DNA of 64,000 bases from Cupriavidus necator N-1 (GCF_000219215.1 NC_015726.1:2294001-2358000); one strand, 5' to 3'; positions 46,332 through 57,672 are shown, numbered from the stretch's first letter. Notes: generated by a model not told the origin, from the sequence alone. Translations and numbers: made by a program.

Positions 46332-46338
46332 TTTTTTT
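46314..46338 (+). terminator. Intrinsic terminator overlapping the Rrf2 stop codon
   Basis: CAGCGC (46314-46319) and GCGCTG (46325-46330) form a 6-bp stem with a 5-nt loop, followed by T7 (46332-46338). The stop codon TGA (46329-46331) lies in the stem end. It would separate the regulator from the gene downstream. Confidence 0.65.
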
Positions 46339-46346
46339 GCCCCTAT

Positions 46347-46369
46347 ATGTAACCACGATGGTTTCATAT
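46347..46369 (+). promoter_or_regulatory. Second copy of the Rrf2 operator
   Basis: Starts ATGTAACCACGATGG and ends TTTCATAT; it matches the 45848-45870 copy at 19 of 23 bases. The dyad is ATGTAACCA - CGA - TGGTTTCAT with one mismatch. It ends 27 bp before the NAD(P)-binding gene. Confidence 0.75.
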
Positions 46370-46396
46370 CAAACCTGACCGAAAGAAGGAGTGACC

Positions 46397-47008
46397 ATGA
46401 AGATCGCAATCATCGGCGCCACCGGCCGCGTTGGCACGCGCCTCACCGACGAAGCCCTGCGCCGCGGCCACCAGGTGACCGCCATTGCGCGCCACGCCAG
46501 CAAACTGCCCGCTCGCGACGGCGTGACCACCAGGGACGTCGACGCAACCGACAGCGCCGCACTGGCCGCGGCGCTGGCCGGCAACGACGTGGTCATCAGC
46601 AGCGCGCGCTTCGCGCAACTGAACGCGCAGCAGGTGACCTCGGCCGTGCGCCAGGCCGGCGTGCCGCGCCTGCTGGTGGTGGGTGGTGCCGGCAGCCTCT
46701 GTGTCGCGCCGGGGGTGCAGTTGGTCGACACCCCGAATTTCCCCGACGCCTACAAGCCCGAGGCCCTCGCAGGCCGCGACTTTCTCAACGCGCTGCGTGG
46801 CGAACAGCAGATCAACTGGACCTTCCTGTCGCCCTCGGCACTGTTCGAGCCGGGCGAGCGCACCGGCAAGTTCCGTGTTGGCGAGGAAACCCTGCTGAGC
46901 GACGCAGCAGGCAAGAGCTGGATCTCGATGGAAGACTATGCCATCGCGATGCTCGATGAGATCGAAAAGCCGGCGCATTCGCGCCAGCGTTTCACGGTCG
47001 GCTATTAA
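46397..47008 (+). CDS. NAD(P)-binding atypical SDR protein (YwnB/NmrA-like)
   Basis: 203 aa. IIGATGRVGTRLTDEALRRG is the N-terminal dinucleotide-binding motif (GATGxxG), followed by NDVVISSA. Family members bind NAD(P)H and act as redox sensors or reductases; the catalytic Tyr-x3-Lys of classical SDRs is not seen. AAGGAG lies 5 bases before the ATG at 46397; a GTG at 46391 is less likely. The repeated operator upstream and the Rrf2 gene before it suggest a small regulon under that repressor. Confidence 0.87.
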   Translation: MKIAIIGATGRVGTRLTDEALRRGHQVTAIARHASKLPARDGVTTRDVDATDSAALAAALAGNDVVISSARFAQLNAQQVTSAVRQAGVPRLLVVGGAGSLCVAPGVQLVDTPNFPDAYKPEALAGRDFLNALRGEQQINWTFLSPSALFEPGERTGKFRVGEETLLSDAAGKSWISMEDYAIAMLDEIEKPAHSRQRFTVGY

Positions 47009-47015
47009 GCCGGCC

Positions 47016-47047
47016 GCCGGGGCCCACCGGTAGCGGCAGGCCCCGGC
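47016..47047. terminator. GC hairpin between convergent genes
   Basis: GCCGGGGCC (47016-47024) and GGCCCCGGC (47039-47047) form a 9-bp stem with a 14-nt loop between the NAD(P)-binding gene and the phosphoribosyltransferase gene. No T-run is present. Confidence 0.4.
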
Positions 47048-47056
47048 GCAAGCGCA

Positions 47057-47623
47057 TCAGGCCTGCGCGCCGTCGTCCTGGCTGGCACGCTTGCCGCGCT
47101 TGAGCCAGGCGGCCAGGTTGTGCGGGCGCAGCGTGTCGTACTCTTCGAACGGCTGGTGGATCCAGGGGTTCGACGGCAGGAAGGTCACATGGTAGTCCGG
47201 CTCGACCTTCGAGCACGCCTTGTACCACAGCACGGCCGAACGTACCTCGGTCACGGCCGGATAGCGCTCCTTCAGGTGGCGGCCCACGCGCTCCAGCGTG
47301 ATGCCCGAATCCACCAGGTCGTCGACCAGCAGCACCCTGCCCGTCAGCTCGCCGCGGGTCATGGTGATGTACTGCGCGATGTCCAGGTTGCCCTGCTGCG
47401 TGCCCGCGGCCTCGCGGTAGCTGCTGGTGGCCAGGATGGCCAGCGGCACGTCGAAGATGCGCGACATCTGGTCGCCGACGCGCAGCCCGCCGCGCGCCAG
47501 GCACAGGATCTTGTCGAACTTCCAGCCCGACTCATGCACGTTCAGCGACAGGCGTGCGATCAGGCGATGGTATTCATCCCAGGAGACCCACAGGTTCTCG
47601 TCATCGTTCGTTGGCAGGTTCAT
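47057..47623 (-). CDS. Purine phosphoribosyltransferase (xanthine/hypoxanthine type)
   Basis: 188 aa type I phosphoribosyltransferase. LLVDDLVDSGITLERVGRHL is the PRPP loop, and KILCLARGGLRVGDQMSRIF precedes it. The C-terminal FLPSNPWIHQPFEEYD (Trp stacking on the base) points to xanthine or hypoxanthine-guanine salvage. It follows purA in the direction of transcription, fitting purine metabolism. A 9-bp hairpin at 47666-47687 lies between the two genes. Confidence 0.85.
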   Translation of the reverse strand: MNLPTNDDENLWVSWDEYHRLIARLSLNVHESGWKFDKILCLARGGLRVGDQMSRIFDVPLAILATSSYREAAGTQQGNLDIAQYITMTRGELTGRVLLVDDLVDSGITLERVGRHLKERYPAVTEVRSAVLWYKACSKVEPDYHVTFLPSNPWIHQPFEEYDTLRPHNLAAWLKRGKRASQDDGAQA

Positions 47624-47748
47624 CTTTTTACGCTTTGTATCGTCGGGTCGGTTGACCTATATGGCTCGGCCCGCTTGCGCGGGCCGATTTATTTCTGGCG
47701 GGCCGCAGCGCTCGTGGCGCCGCTGCCTTGTGGCGTGCTGCTGCCGGG

Positions 47749-49107
<1,359 letters not shown>

Positions 49108-49174
49108 TTAAAAACGTATTCTACTCTTGTTGCCGGGCGATTCTCGATTTTTGGGCACGCCCGGCGCCCAAACG

Positions 49175-50326
49175 TCAGCGCGGCACCACGGCCCAGCCGG
49201 CGTCCTGGCGCACCAGCTGCCGGTCGCAGTTGAACTCATCGAGCTCGTGGGTATGGCCGGGCAGCGACTGGATCACGATCTCGCCGGCCGCACGCAGCGT
49301 GGAAATCGCGGCCCGGAGTGCCGGATCCGCATCCCAGGGCGCAAAAATCGCCTGGGCGCGCACTTCCACGGGCGACAGCGCCGCCACTTCACGCAGGTCC
49401 AGCGAGAAACCCGTGGCCGGGCGCGCACGGCCGAAGGCCTCGCCCACCTTGTCATAACGGCCGCCACGCGCCACGTAATTGGGCAGGCCGGCAACATAGG
49501 CCGCGAACATCACACCGCTGTGATAGTGGTAACCGCGCAAATCCGACAGGTCGATATTCACGCTGGCACCGCGCACCTGCACCGCTAGTGCCGCCAGTTC
49601 ATCCAGCGCGCGGCCGATGGCCGGGCTGGCCGGCAGCGTCGCGCGGGCGCGCTCGATCACGTCCACGCCGCCGTACAGCGTAGGCAGCGCCAGCAGCGCA
49701 TCGCGCTCGGTCTGCGGCATGCCTGCGGTCAGTTCGCGCAGGGCCGGCACATCCTTAGTTTCCAGCGCGGCAAAGAGCGCGTCCTCGATCTTGCGGATCG
49801 ACGGCAGGCCCGCCAGCAGCGCTTCCAGGATGCCGGCATGGCACAGGTCGATGCGGACATCCGACAGCCCCGCCGCCTGCAGCGCGGCCAGCATCAGGTC
49901 CTGGATCTCGACGTCGGCTTCCAGGCCGGCATGGCCATAGATCTCGGCGCCGATCTGGATCGGCTCGCGCGTGGCGTGGAAACCCGCCGGGCGCGCATGC
50001 AGCACGTTGCCCGCGTAGCACAGGCGGGTCACGCCCGGGCGGTTCAGCAGGTGCGCGTCGATGCGCGCGACCTGCGGCGTGATATCGGCACGCAGGCCCA
50101 TGGTGCGGCCCGACAACTGGTCCACCAGCTTGAGCGTGCGCAGGTCCAGGTCATGGCCGGTGCCGGTCAGCAGCGACTCCAGGTATTCCAGCATCGGCGG
50201 CATCACCATCTCATAGCCGTAGGTGCGGAACAGGTCCAGCATGCGGCGGCGCAGTTCTTCGATCTTGCGCGCTTCCGACGGCAGCACGTCGGCAATGTTT
50301 TCTGGCAGCAGCCAATGGTTGGACAT
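49175..50326 (-). CDS. hisZ: ATP phosphoribosyltransferase regulatory subunit HisZ
   Basis: 383 aa HisRS-like protein. It pairs with short-form HisG to catalyse the first step of histidine synthesis. It has class II synthetase-type motifs ([36 protein letters not shown]) but lacks the anticodon domain of a real HisS, which is present separately at 58375-59745. The ATG at 50326 ([19 protein letters not shown]) fits the family; an extension to 50446 is rejected. HisZ and purA both feed from purine nucleotides, a common neighbourhood in this group. Confidence 0.93.
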   Translation of the reverse strand: MSNHWLLPENIADVLPSEARKIEELRRRMLDLFRTYGYEMVMPPMLEYLESLLTGTGHDLDLRTLKLVDQLSGRTMGLRADITPQVARIDAHLLNRPGVTRLCYAGNVLHARPAGFHATREPIQIGAEIYGHAGLEADVEIQDLMLAALQAAGLSDVRIDLCHAGILEALLAGLPSIRKIEDALFAALETKDVPALRELTAGMPQTERDALLALPTLYGGVDVIERARATLPASPAIGRALDELAALAVQVRGASVNIDLSDLRGYHYHSGVMFAAYVAGLPNYVARGGRYDKVGEAFGRARPATGFSLDLREVAALSPVEVRAQAIFAPWDADPALRAAISTLRAAGEIVIQSLPGHTHELDEFNCDRQLVRQDAGWAVVPR

Positions 50327-50367
50327 AGTGAATCTCTTCTCAATCAATCTCGTCTCTGTCATTCGGT

Positions 50368-50381
50368 TTGCCTCGAGGCAA
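50368..50381. promoter_or_regulatory. 14-bp palindrome upstream of hisZ
   Basis: TTGCCTCGAGGCAA is a perfect palindrome 42-55 bp upstream of the hisZ start. It could be an operator. I do not recognise the binding protein, and no clear -10 is seen after it. Confidence 0.4.
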
Positions 50382-50472
50382 TGCCCCCAAGGCGCCCGTG
50401 CCTGACCAGGAACTTCATTGCAGGCGCCGCGCGCCCGCGCCATCACTCAGCGAGGATGGCTCCAGCCGGACA

Positions 50473-50498
50473 AAACCCCGGCAAGCCGGGGTTTCGTC
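50473..50498 (-). terminator. Intrinsic terminator after hflC
   Basis: Arms AAACCCCGGC (50473-50482) and GCCGGGGTTT (50485-50494) with a 2-base centre. On the minus strand the stem is followed by a short T-run (TTTTG). It separates hfq-hflX-hflK-hflC from hisZ-purA. Confidence 0.75.
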
Positions 50499-50525
50499 AA
50501 TTCGCCACACGGACAAGCGACGGTG

Positions 50526-51434
50526 CTAGCGCTTGCCCCCGGATCCGCCCGAGGCGGCCGCGGCGGCACCGCCGCTGGAACGCATGTAGCGGAAGAACTC
50601 GGAGTTGGGCTCAAGCACCAGCACGTCGCGCTTGTCGCGGAAGGTGTTGCGGTAAGCCTCCATGCTGCGCCAGAACTGCGCGAACTGCGGATCGCGGCCA
50701 AACGCGTCGGCATAGATCTGCGAGGCCTTGGCATCGCCCTGGCCCTTGATCACCTGGGCGTCGCGATAGGCCTCGGCCAGCACCACTTCGCGCTGACGGT
50801 CGGCATCGGCGCGGATCTTCTCGCCCTCGGCGGCACCGGTGGAGCGCAGCTCGTTGGCCACGCGCTTGCGCTCGGCCTCCATGCGCCGGTACACCGATTC
50901 GCTGATCGCGGGCAGCAGGTCAACGCGCTTGAGGCGCACGTCCAGGATCTCCACACCCACCGACTTGGCGTATTCGCTCATGCCGTTGCGGATGGCCTGC
51001 ATCACCTGCTCGCGCTCGCCGGCAACCACGTCGGCCACGGTGCGCTTGCCGAACTCCTCGCGCGCCACCGAGTCGATGCGCTGGGTCATGCGGTCCTGCG
51101 CACCGCGCACGTTGCCGCCGAAGGCGACAAAGAACTTGCGCGGATCGGTGATGCGCCATTTGACGAACCAGTCCACCACCATGCTCTTCTTCTCGGCGGT
51201 CAGGAAACGCTCGCTGGCGGCCCCGTCGATGGTCTGCAGGCGGCGATCCATGAACACCACGTTCTGGAACGGCGGCGGCAGCTTGAAGTGCAGGCCGGGC
51301 TCACGCACTACCTGCTTGATCTCGCCGAAGGCGAACACCACGGCGTACTGGCGCTGGTCGACCACGAACAGCATGGACGAGACCACGGCCAGCAGGATGA
51401 AAAAGCCAATCGCGAAGGAAATCAGTCGGTTCAT
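50526..51434 (-). CDS. hflC: FtsH protease regulator HflC
   Basis: 302 aa stomatin/prohibitin (SPFH) family membrane protein. One N-terminal helix (LISFAIGFFILLAVVSSML) is followed by the SPFH domain and a long C-terminal coiled coil. It forms a large ring with HflK around FtsH. GAGGAG lies before the ATG at 51434; an upstream start at 51569 would overlap hflK. It starts 10 bp after hflK stops, so the two are coupled. The tail is Gly/Ser rich. Confidence 0.96.
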   Translation of the reverse strand: MNRLISFAIGFFILLAVVSSMLFVVDQRQYAVVFAFGEIKQVVREPGLHFKLPPPFQNVVFMDRRLQTIDGAASERFLTAEKKSMVVDWFVKWRITDPRKFFVAFGGNVRGAQDRMTQRIDSVAREEFGKRTVADVVAGEREQVMQAIRNGMSEYAKSVGVEILDVRLKRVDLLPAISESVYRRMEAERKRVANELRSTGAAEGEKIRADADRQREVVLAEAYRDAQVIKGQGDAKASQIYADAFGRDPQFAQFWRSMEAYRNTFRDKRDVLVLEPNSEFFRYMRSSGGAAAAASGGSGGKR

Positions 51435-51444
51435 GACGGTCTCC

Positions 51445-52803
51445 TCAGCGCGAGTCGCGGTCGCGGTTGCGCAGCGATTCGCGCGAACGGATATCCGTCG
51501 ATGCATCCGGCGCGGGTGCCGGCGTGCTCGCGGCACCTGGCTGGCCCGGTTGCGGCGCGGCGCGGCCATCGGCCTGCGCCATCAGCTTGTCCAGCGGCAG
51601 GTAGAGGAGATTGTTGCCCTGGCGCGCGTCCACCAGCACCTTGGTCGAATTGCTGTAGATCTGCTGCATGGTTTCCAGATAGATGCGGTCACGCGTCACC
51701 TGCGGCGACTTGGCGTACTCGGTCTGCACCGAACGGAAGCGCGAGGCATCGCCCTCGGCCTGCGCCACCACGCGGGAGCGGTAGGCTTCGGACTCTTCCT
51801 TCAGGCGCGCCGCGGTACCCTTGGCGCGCGGGAGGATGTCATTGGCATAGGCCTGGCCTTCGCTGATCGCGCGCTCGCGGTCCTGGCTGGCCTTGTTGAC
51901 GTCGTCGAACGCGGCCTGCACCTGCTCGGGCGGCTGCACGCTCTGCACGTTCACGGACAGCACACGGATGCCGGTCTTGTACGCGGTCAGGATGGCCTGG
52001 ATCGACTTGGCCAGTTGCTGCGCGATCTGTTCGCGGCTCTCGTACAGCACCGCGTCCATCTTGTTGCGGCCGACGATCTCTCGCACCGAGGTCTCGGCGG
52101 CCTGCGTCACCAGCTCTTCATCGCCTCCGCGGTCGGTCTTGTTGAAGAACAGGAATTCGCTGGCGTCCTGGATCACGTATTGCACGGTAAAGCGCACGTC
52201 GATGATGTTCTCGTCCTGCGTCAGCATTGACGAGTCTTTCAGGTTGCTGTCCTTGATCGACGTGGAGCGCCCCACCTCGACCGAACGCACGGCCGACAGG
52301 TTGACGACCTCGGCCGACTGGACCGGCCAGGGCATGCGCCAGTTGATGCCGGGGCCTGTGGCGTACTTGAACTTGCCGAACTGCAGGATCACCGCAGTCT
52401 GGCCTTCCTGCACCATGAAGAAGCCGCTGGCCAGCCAGATGCCGACCACCGCTGCCACGATCACGCCAGCACCCACGCCCGAGCCTTTGCCCGGCGTGCG
52501 CGGGCCGCCAAAGCCCTGGTTGCCGCCGCCGTTGTCCTTGCGGCCGAGCAGGCCGTTCAGGCGGCGGTTGAAGTCGCGCCACAGCTCGTCCAGGTCGGGC
52601 GGGCCGCCGTCCTGCTGCGGACGCTGGTTCTGCTGGCGGTTGTCGTCGCGACCGTCCTTCTTGTCGTCGTCGTCCTGACCGTTGCGACCCCAGCGCGGAT
52701 CGTTCAGCGAGAAGATGGCGCGCAGGCGCTGCCAGCCCGCGCGCAGCGCGAAGCGGCCGCCTGGTGTCAGGCTCGAATCAGCATTCCGGGGAAACTGGGG
52801 CAT
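51445..52803 (-). CDS. hflK: FtsH protease regulator HflK
   Basis: 452 aa SPFH protein, partner of HflC. A Gln/Asp/Gly-rich cytoplasmic N-terminus (about 100 residues) is followed by one helix (GVIVAAVVGIWLASGFFMV), the SPFH domain, and a charged coiled coil with a Pro/Ala-rich tail. The ATG at 52803 (MPQFPRNADSSLTPGG) is preferred over a GTG at 52812. It lies 141 bp after hflX. Confidence 0.95.
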   Translation of the reverse strand: MPQFPRNADSSLTPGGRFALRAGWQRLRAIFSLNDPRWGRNGQDDDDKKDGRDDNRQQNQRPQQDGGPPDLDELWRDFNRRLNGLLGRKDNGGGNQGFGGPRTPGKGSGVGAGVIVAAVVGIWLASGFFMVQEGQTAVILQFGKFKYATGPGINWRMPWPVQSAEVVNLSAVRSVEVGRSTSIKDSNLKDSSMLTQDENIIDVRFTVQYVIQDASEFLFFNKTDRGGDEELVTQAAETSVREIVGRNKMDAVLYESREQIAQQLAKSIQAILTAYKTGIRVLSVNVQSVQPPEQVQAAFDDVNKASQDRERAISEGQAYANDILPRAKGTAARLKEESEAYRSRVVAQAEGDASRFRSVQTEYAKSPQVTRDRIYLETMQQIYSNSTKVLVDARQGNNLLYLPLDKLMAQADGRAAPQPGQPGAASTPAPAPDASTDIRSRESLRNRDRDSR

Positions 52804-52944
52804 GAAGTGCACGGGTCCGGGGAAGTTTGTAACAGGGGGATTCTAGCAGTCATCCGCGCCACTTTTGGCCAATTCGCGCAATCCCGGCGGCAATCGCACC
52901 GGAATTGGGCATAAGCTCCGGCGAACTGGCGGCGAATTGACGGG

Positions 52945-54189
52945 TTAAAGCCTGCCCGAATCCCCCGCATCTGGGTCGTCGCTGCCGTCAGCCACGCCGC
53001 CATCATCGGCACTGTCGTAATGCGGCAAGTCGGCCAGGCGCGGATCATAGGGTTGCGGCTCGGGCGGGCGGCTGGCCAGCCATTGCGCCACCTCGACCAC
53101 GGCCTCGCGCAGCGCATCCAGGCCGAGCCCCTCGCGCGCGCTCAGGAACACGCGGGTGGGGATACCGTCCTCGTCGCGCTCCAGGCGCGGGCCCTGCTCC
53201 AACAGCTCTGGCGCGGCATCGATCTTGTTCATCACCACGATCTGCGGGATGTCTAGCGCGTTGATTTCCGCCAGCACGCGGTTGACCTGCTCGATCTGCT
53301 CGTGGCGCACCGGGCTCGATGCATCCACCACATGCAGCAGCAGGTCGGCATGCACGGTCTCGTCGAGCGTGGCGCGGAACGCCGCCACCAGTTGCGTGGG
53401 CAGGTCGCGGATAAAGCCGACCGTGTCGGACAGCACCACGTTGCCCAGGCCATCCAGGAACAGCCGGCGCGAGGTGGTGTCGAGCGTGGCGAACAGCTGG
53501 TCGGCCGCATAGGCGCCAGCCTTGGTCAGCGCGTTGAACAGCGTCGACTTGCCCGCGTTGGTATAGCCCACCAGCGAAATGCTGAGCGTGTCATTGCGCG
53601 CGCGGGCGCGCCGCTGCGTGCTGTGCTGGCGCTGCAGCCGCGACAGATCCGACTTGAGCCGCTTGGCGCGCTCGTCCAGCATGCGCCGGTCCAGCTCGAG
53701 CTGGCGCTCGCCAGGGCCGCCGCGCATGCCGATGCCGCCCTTCTGCCGCTCCAGGTGGCTCCACGCCCGGACCAGCCGCGACGCGCGGTACTGGACCTGC
53801 GCCAGCTCCACCTGCACCTTGCCGACGTGGCTCTGCGCGCGCTGCCCGAAGATGTCCAGGATCAGGCCGGTGCGGTCGATCACGTGGCGGTTCAGGAAGC
53901 GTTCCAGGTTGCGCTGCTGCGCCGGGCTCAGGGCGTGGTTGAACACGACCACATCGGCATCCAGCGCATCGGCGGCCTCCTTCAGCTCCTCGGCCTTGCC
54001 CGAGCCGATGAACAGCGCCGGATCCGGCCGCGAGCGGCGGCCCGTCAGCGTATGCACCGGCAGCGAGCCGGCGGTAGAGGTCAGCAGCGCCAGTTCACTG
54101 AGGCTTTCCTGGAAATCATGCTTGCCGAAGTCGACGCCGACGAGAATGGCGCGCGAGGGGGCGGTATTGGAAGTGGCTCTGGGGTCCAA
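52945..54189 (-). CDS. hflX: Ribosome-associated GTPase HflX
   Basis: 414 aa. The N-terminal HflX domain includes RGGPGERQLELDRR, followed by a G domain with GYTNAGKST (G1), DTVGFIRDLP (G3) and NKID (G4). It splits stalled ribosomes during stress. The start is taken as a TTG at 54189, as no ATG precedes the conserved AILVGVDF segment; there is no Shine-Dalgarno sequence. An acidic C-terminal tail (DDGGVADGSDDPDAGDSG) extends past the G domain. It lies 225 bp after hfq. Confidence 0.92.
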   Translation of the reverse strand: MDPRATSNTAPSRAILVGVDFGKHDFQESLSELALLTSTAGSLPVHTLTGRRSRPDPALFIGSGKAEELKEAADALDADVVVFNHALSPAQQRNLERFLNRHVIDRTGLILDIFGQRAQSHVGKVQVELAQVQYRASRLVRAWSHLERQKGGIGMRGGPGERQLELDRRMLDERAKRLKSDLSRLQRQHSTQRRARARNDTLSISLVGYTNAGKSTLFNALTKAGAYAADQLFATLDTTSRRLFLDGLGNVVLSDTVGFIRDLPTQLVAAFRATLDETVHADLLLHVVDASSPVRHEQIEQVNRVLAEINALDIPQIVVMNKIDAAPELLEQGPRLERDEDGIPTRVFLSAREGLGLDALREAVVEVAQWLASRPPEPQPYDPRLADLPHYDSADDGGVADGSDDPDAGDSGRL

Positions 54190-54414
54190 GGGAGGGCGCG
54201 AAAGCGCAGGGAAAAACGGGTTCAGGGGGAAGGCGGGCGGATGTCGGACTCTGTCCTGGCCCCTGCCGGGACAGGCCGCCGCATGATGCGGAACGTGGCG
54301 GCAGCGGCGGCTGCGTAGGCAACGGCCGGGCCGCGCGGCACCGGGCGCGATGGCGCACCGGCGCCGGGCATCGGTGCGGCGCCGCGGGGCGCCCGCACGA
54401 TGCCCGCAAGGAGA

Positions 54415-54654
54415 TCAGGCCTCGGCGGCGTCATCCACGCGGAAATTGACCGCGCGCGCAGGAACGACAGTGGAAATCGCATGCTTGTAGACCATCTGCG
54501 TCACGGTGTTGCGCAGCAGGACGACATACTGGTCGAACGATTCGATATTGCCTTGCAGCTTGATGCCATTGACGAGGTAGATGGAAACCGGCACGTGCTC
54601 TTTGCGCAGCGCGTTCAGGAACGGGTCTTGTAGCAGTTGCCCTTTGTTGCTCAT
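54415..54654 (-). CDS. hfq: RNA chaperone Hfq
   Basis: 79 aa. The Sm1 region [20 protein letters not shown] and Sm2 motif YKHAIST are those of Hfq, which pairs small RNAs with targets. The ATG at 54654 has GGAG upstream. Unlike E. coli, where miaA precedes it, der precedes it here. TATAAA on the minus strand at 54668-54673 could be a promoter but would leave a very short leader. Confidence 0.97.
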   Translation of the reverse strand: MSNKGQLLQDPFLNALRKEHVPVSIYLVNGIKLQGNIESFDQYVVLLRNTVTQMVYKHAISTVVPARAVNFRVDDAAEA

Positions 54655-54865
54655 GGCACACTCCAAATTTATAGGTTTAGTAATGAATGATGGGGATGGA
54701 AGTCCCCGGTTCAAGTCAGTCGGCGCAAAAACGCGCCAGAAAAAAGATCAAAAACGGTACCAAGTCGGCGTCAATGCACAGGGAACCCCCTGCTACCGCA
54801 AATTTAGCCGCAGTTCCAAACGAACGCAAACGAAAACTTGCCCCGCCAGGGATCCGATTCCGGAC

Positions 54866-56209
54866 TCAATCCTTCGAGTCCGCATACGGATTTTTGTTCG
54901 TACGAAATTCGATGCGAAGAGGGGTGCCCTTGAGCTTGAATGCCGTACGGAAACGATTTTCCAGGTAGCGCCGGTAGGTTTCCGCAACGCCCGACAGTGC
55001 ATTGCCGTGGATCACGATAATGGGCGGATTCGAGCCGCCCTGGTGCGCGTAGCGCAGCTTGGGCCGCGATGCGCCGACCCGCTTGGGCTGCTGGAATTCC
55101 ACCGCTTCCTGCAGCACACGCGTGAGCTGCGGCGTCGGCAGCTTGACCATCGCCGCGGCGAACGCGTCATCGACCGAACGCATCAGCGCGCCAATGCCGG
55201 TACGCTCGCGCGCCGAGACAAAATGGAAATTCGCGAAGCTCAGGAATTGCAGCTTGCGTTCCAGGTCGTGCTTGATGCGGTCGCGGGTATGGCCGTCGAG
55301 CCCATCCCATTTATTGACGCCCACCACCAGCGCGCGGCCCGACTCCACGATAAAACCGGCGATGTGCGCGTCCTGCTCGGAAATATCCTGTTGCGCATCG
55401 AGCAGCAGGATCACCACGTTGGCATCGGCGATCGACTGCAGCGTCTTGACCACCGAGAACTTCTCGATCGCCTCGAACACCTTGCCGCGCCGGCGCAAGC
55501 CCGCCGTGTCGATCAGCGTGTAGGGCTTGCCGCCGCGCTCGAACTCCACGTAGATGGCATCCCGGGTGGTGCCGGGCATGTCGAACGCGATCACGCGCTC
55601 TTCACCGATCAGCGTGTTGACCAGCGTGGATTTCCCCACATTGGGGCGCCCGACGATGGCAATCTTGACGCCCTTGCCTTCGTCCGAAATCTCTTCGGCC
55701 AGCTCGGGGCGCTCCTGGACCGCGAGCTCGATGGCCTCGTCGACCAGTTCGCTCACGCCATCGCCGTGGGCAGCGGAGATCGCGTAAGGATCACCCATGC
55801 CCAGCTCATAGAAATCGGCCGCCACCGAGGTGTACTTCATGCCCTCGGCCTTGTTGACCGCCAGCATGATGCGCCGGCCGGTCTTGCGCAGGTAGTCGGC
55901 AATGGCGCGGTCCTGCGGCGCCAGGCCCAGACGGCCGTCGACGATGAAGATCACCACGTCGGCCTCGACCACGGCCTGCTTGGTCTGCTTGGCCATCTCG
56001 GCGACGATGCCTTCCTTGACCACCGGCTCAAAGCCGCCGGTATCGATGGCAATGAACGGACGTTCGCCGATGCGCCCTTCCCCGTAATGGCGGTCGCGCG
56101 TCAGGCCCGGCAGGTCGGCGACAAGGGCGTCGCGCGATCGGGTCATGCGGTTGAATAGCGTCGACTTGCCCACATTGGGGCGGCCGACAAGTGCGATAAC
56201 TGGTTTCAT
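54866..56209 (-). CDS. der: Ribosome biogenesis GTPase Der (EngA)
   Basis: 447 aa with two tandem G domains, each with GRPNVGKST (near residues 8 and 186), then NKAEG and NKWDG as G4 motifs. A KH-like C-terminal domain (about residue 360 on) contains [18 protein letters not shown]. It is needed for 50S assembly. The ATG at 56209 ([14 protein letters not shown]) is the family start; a 54-residue extension is rejected. The spacer to bamB (219 bp) contains an imperfect hairpin at 56382-56413. Confidence 0.97.
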   Translation of the reverse strand: MKPVIALVGRPNVGKSTLFNRMTRSRDALVADLPGLTRDRHYGEGRIGERPFIAIDTGGFEPVVKEGIVAEMAKQTKQAVVEADVVIFIVDGRLGLAPQDRAIADYLRKTGRRIMLAVNKAEGMKYTSVAADFYELGMGDPYAISAAHGDGVSELVDEAIELAVQERPELAEEISDEGKGVKIAIVGRPNVGKSTLVNTLIGEERVIAFDMPGTTRDAIYVEFERGGKPYTLIDTAGLRRRGKVFEAIEKFSVVKTLQSIADANVVILLLDAQQDISEQDAHIAGFIVESGRALVVGVNKWDGLDGHTRDRIKHDLERKLQFLSFANFHFVSARERTGIGALMRSVDDAFAAAMVKLPTPQLTRVLQEAVEFQQPKRVGASRPKLRYAHQGGSNPPIIVIHGNALSGVAETYRRYLENRFRTAFKLKGTPLRIEFRTNKNPYADSKD

Positions 56210-56428
56210 GCAATAAACGGAAACGGGGGCCGGCACGCCGCCCCCCGGTAGCTCCGGAGTCAATGGATCCGACGGCACGCCGCGCCACCTGGGCGCGGTC
56301 TGCCGCTTGTCCTGTCGGGCGCGGCGCCGGGTCAACGGACCCGCTGCAATTGCCGCGCTAAGGATCATGCTACCGGATTCGGCGCTGGCCGTACCGACAG
56401 GTGTACGGCAGCGCGCATTGGATACCTG

Positions 56429-57604
56429 TCAGCCAGGCTGGAAACCGTAGACGTCGCCGTCGCGGGTCTGGATTACCATGGTCTGCCCCGCCATCACGGG
56501 CGCGGCAGTGATGGCACTCCCATCGGTCTTCATGCGTGCGATGACCTGGCCGTCTTCGCGCGACAGGAAGTGTACATAACCTTCAAAGTCACCCATTACC
56601 ACCGAGCGGCCCAGGGCCAGCGGCGCGCCCAGGCGACGGTTGCGCAGGTCGTTGTTCTTCCAGCGCTCGTTGCCGTTCTGGCGGTCGAACGCATGCACGA
56701 CCGACTGCTCGTCGCTGGCGTAAATCGCATTGTCATCCTGCGCCGGGCCGCTCGGCGACGAGAAGTCCTTGCCCCACTGCGGCTGGCCGCTGGCCAGCTC
56801 CAGGCAGGCCACTCGGCCCTGGAAGGTAGTGGCGCAGACCTGGCGCCCGCTCACCATCGGCAGGCCGGTGACGTCGTTCAGGCGCTCGATCTCCGACACG
56901 CCCTTCGGGTACGAGACCGCGCTCTCCCAGCGCAACACGCCGTTGCCCGGCGTCAGCACGCCCAGCTTGCCGCCAGGGAAACCCATCACGATGCCGTCGC
57001 CGGCAAACACCATCCCCATCGACGCACGCAGGTTCAGCGGCGTCTGCGAGCGCTGGTAGATCCAGCGGCGCTCGCCGGTCTCGGCGTCCAGGCCGAATAC
57101 GCGCGTGTCGGTGGTGCGCACCACCACTAGGCCGTTGCCGACCAGCGGCGCCGACAGCACCTCGCCGTTGACCTGCTTCTTCCAGATCTGCTTGCCGCTG
57201 GCGTCAAAGGCATAGATGGCGCCCTTCTCGCCGGCGACCGCCGTCACCGAGCCATCGCTGCCCGGGCCCGAGGTCAGGTCTAGGTCGGCCTTGGCCTTCC
57301 ACAGCACGCGCCCGCTGGCGCCTTCCAGCGCCATCACGTTGCCGTTGTTGGAAGACACGTAGACGTTGTTGCCCGCCGCGGCCGGCTGCATCGAATAGGG
57401 GCCGCTCTTGCCCACGTCGGCCTTCCAGGCCTGGCGCACCGACAGCGTGCCCGAGACCGGCTTGAGCTCGGCGGGCGGGTGCTTGTTTTCCTTGCTGAAC
57501 AGCGAGCAGCCGCCCAGTGTGGCCAGGCAGGCAACCGCCACCAGCGCACGGGTCATGGCGCGGGCGGGCTGGCGATGTACGGCACGGGAAAGCACTGACG
57601 TCAT
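56429..57604 (-). CDS. bamB: Outer membrane assembly lipoprotein BamB
   Basis: 391 aa. A lipobox, ATLGGCSLF, gives the lipidated Cys33, so the protein is anchored in the outer membrane. Beta-propeller (PQQ-like) repeats fill the rest, e.g. [18 protein letters not shown]. It is an accessory of the BamA outer membrane protein insertase. The n-region is long (16 residues before [10 protein letters not shown]); AGGACC lies 10 bases before the ATG at 57604. Confidence 0.94.
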   Translation of the reverse strand: MTSVLSRAVHRQPARAMTRALVAVACLATLGGCSLFSKENKHPPAELKPVSGTLSVRQAWKADVGKSGPYSMQPAAAGNNVYVSSNNGNVMALEGASGRVLWKAKADLDLTSGPGSDGSVTAVAGEKGAIYAFDASGKQIWKKQVNGEVLSAPLVGNGLVVVRTTDTRVFGLDAETGERRWIYQRSQTPLNLRASMGMVFAGDGIVMGFPGGKLGVLTPGNGVLRWESAVSYPKGVSEIERLNDVTGLPMVSGRQVCATTFQGRVACLELASGQPQWGKDFSSPSGPAQDDNAIYASDEQSVVHAFDRQNGNERWKNNDLRNRRLGAPLALGRSVVMGDFEGYVHFLSREDGQVIARMKTDGSAITAAPVMAGQTMVIQTRDGDVYGFQPG

Positions 57605-57672
57605 AGGGTTACGGTCCTGTTTATACGATCCGCTGGATATGCGGTGTTTGCACGCGTTCGGGAGCGGCCGGA

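Noticed and set aside
47666..47687. 9-bp hairpin between purA and the phosphoribosyltransferase gene considered as a terminator.
   Set aside because: The T-rich run follows it only on the plus strand, where no gene ends. On the transcribed minus strand no T-run is present.
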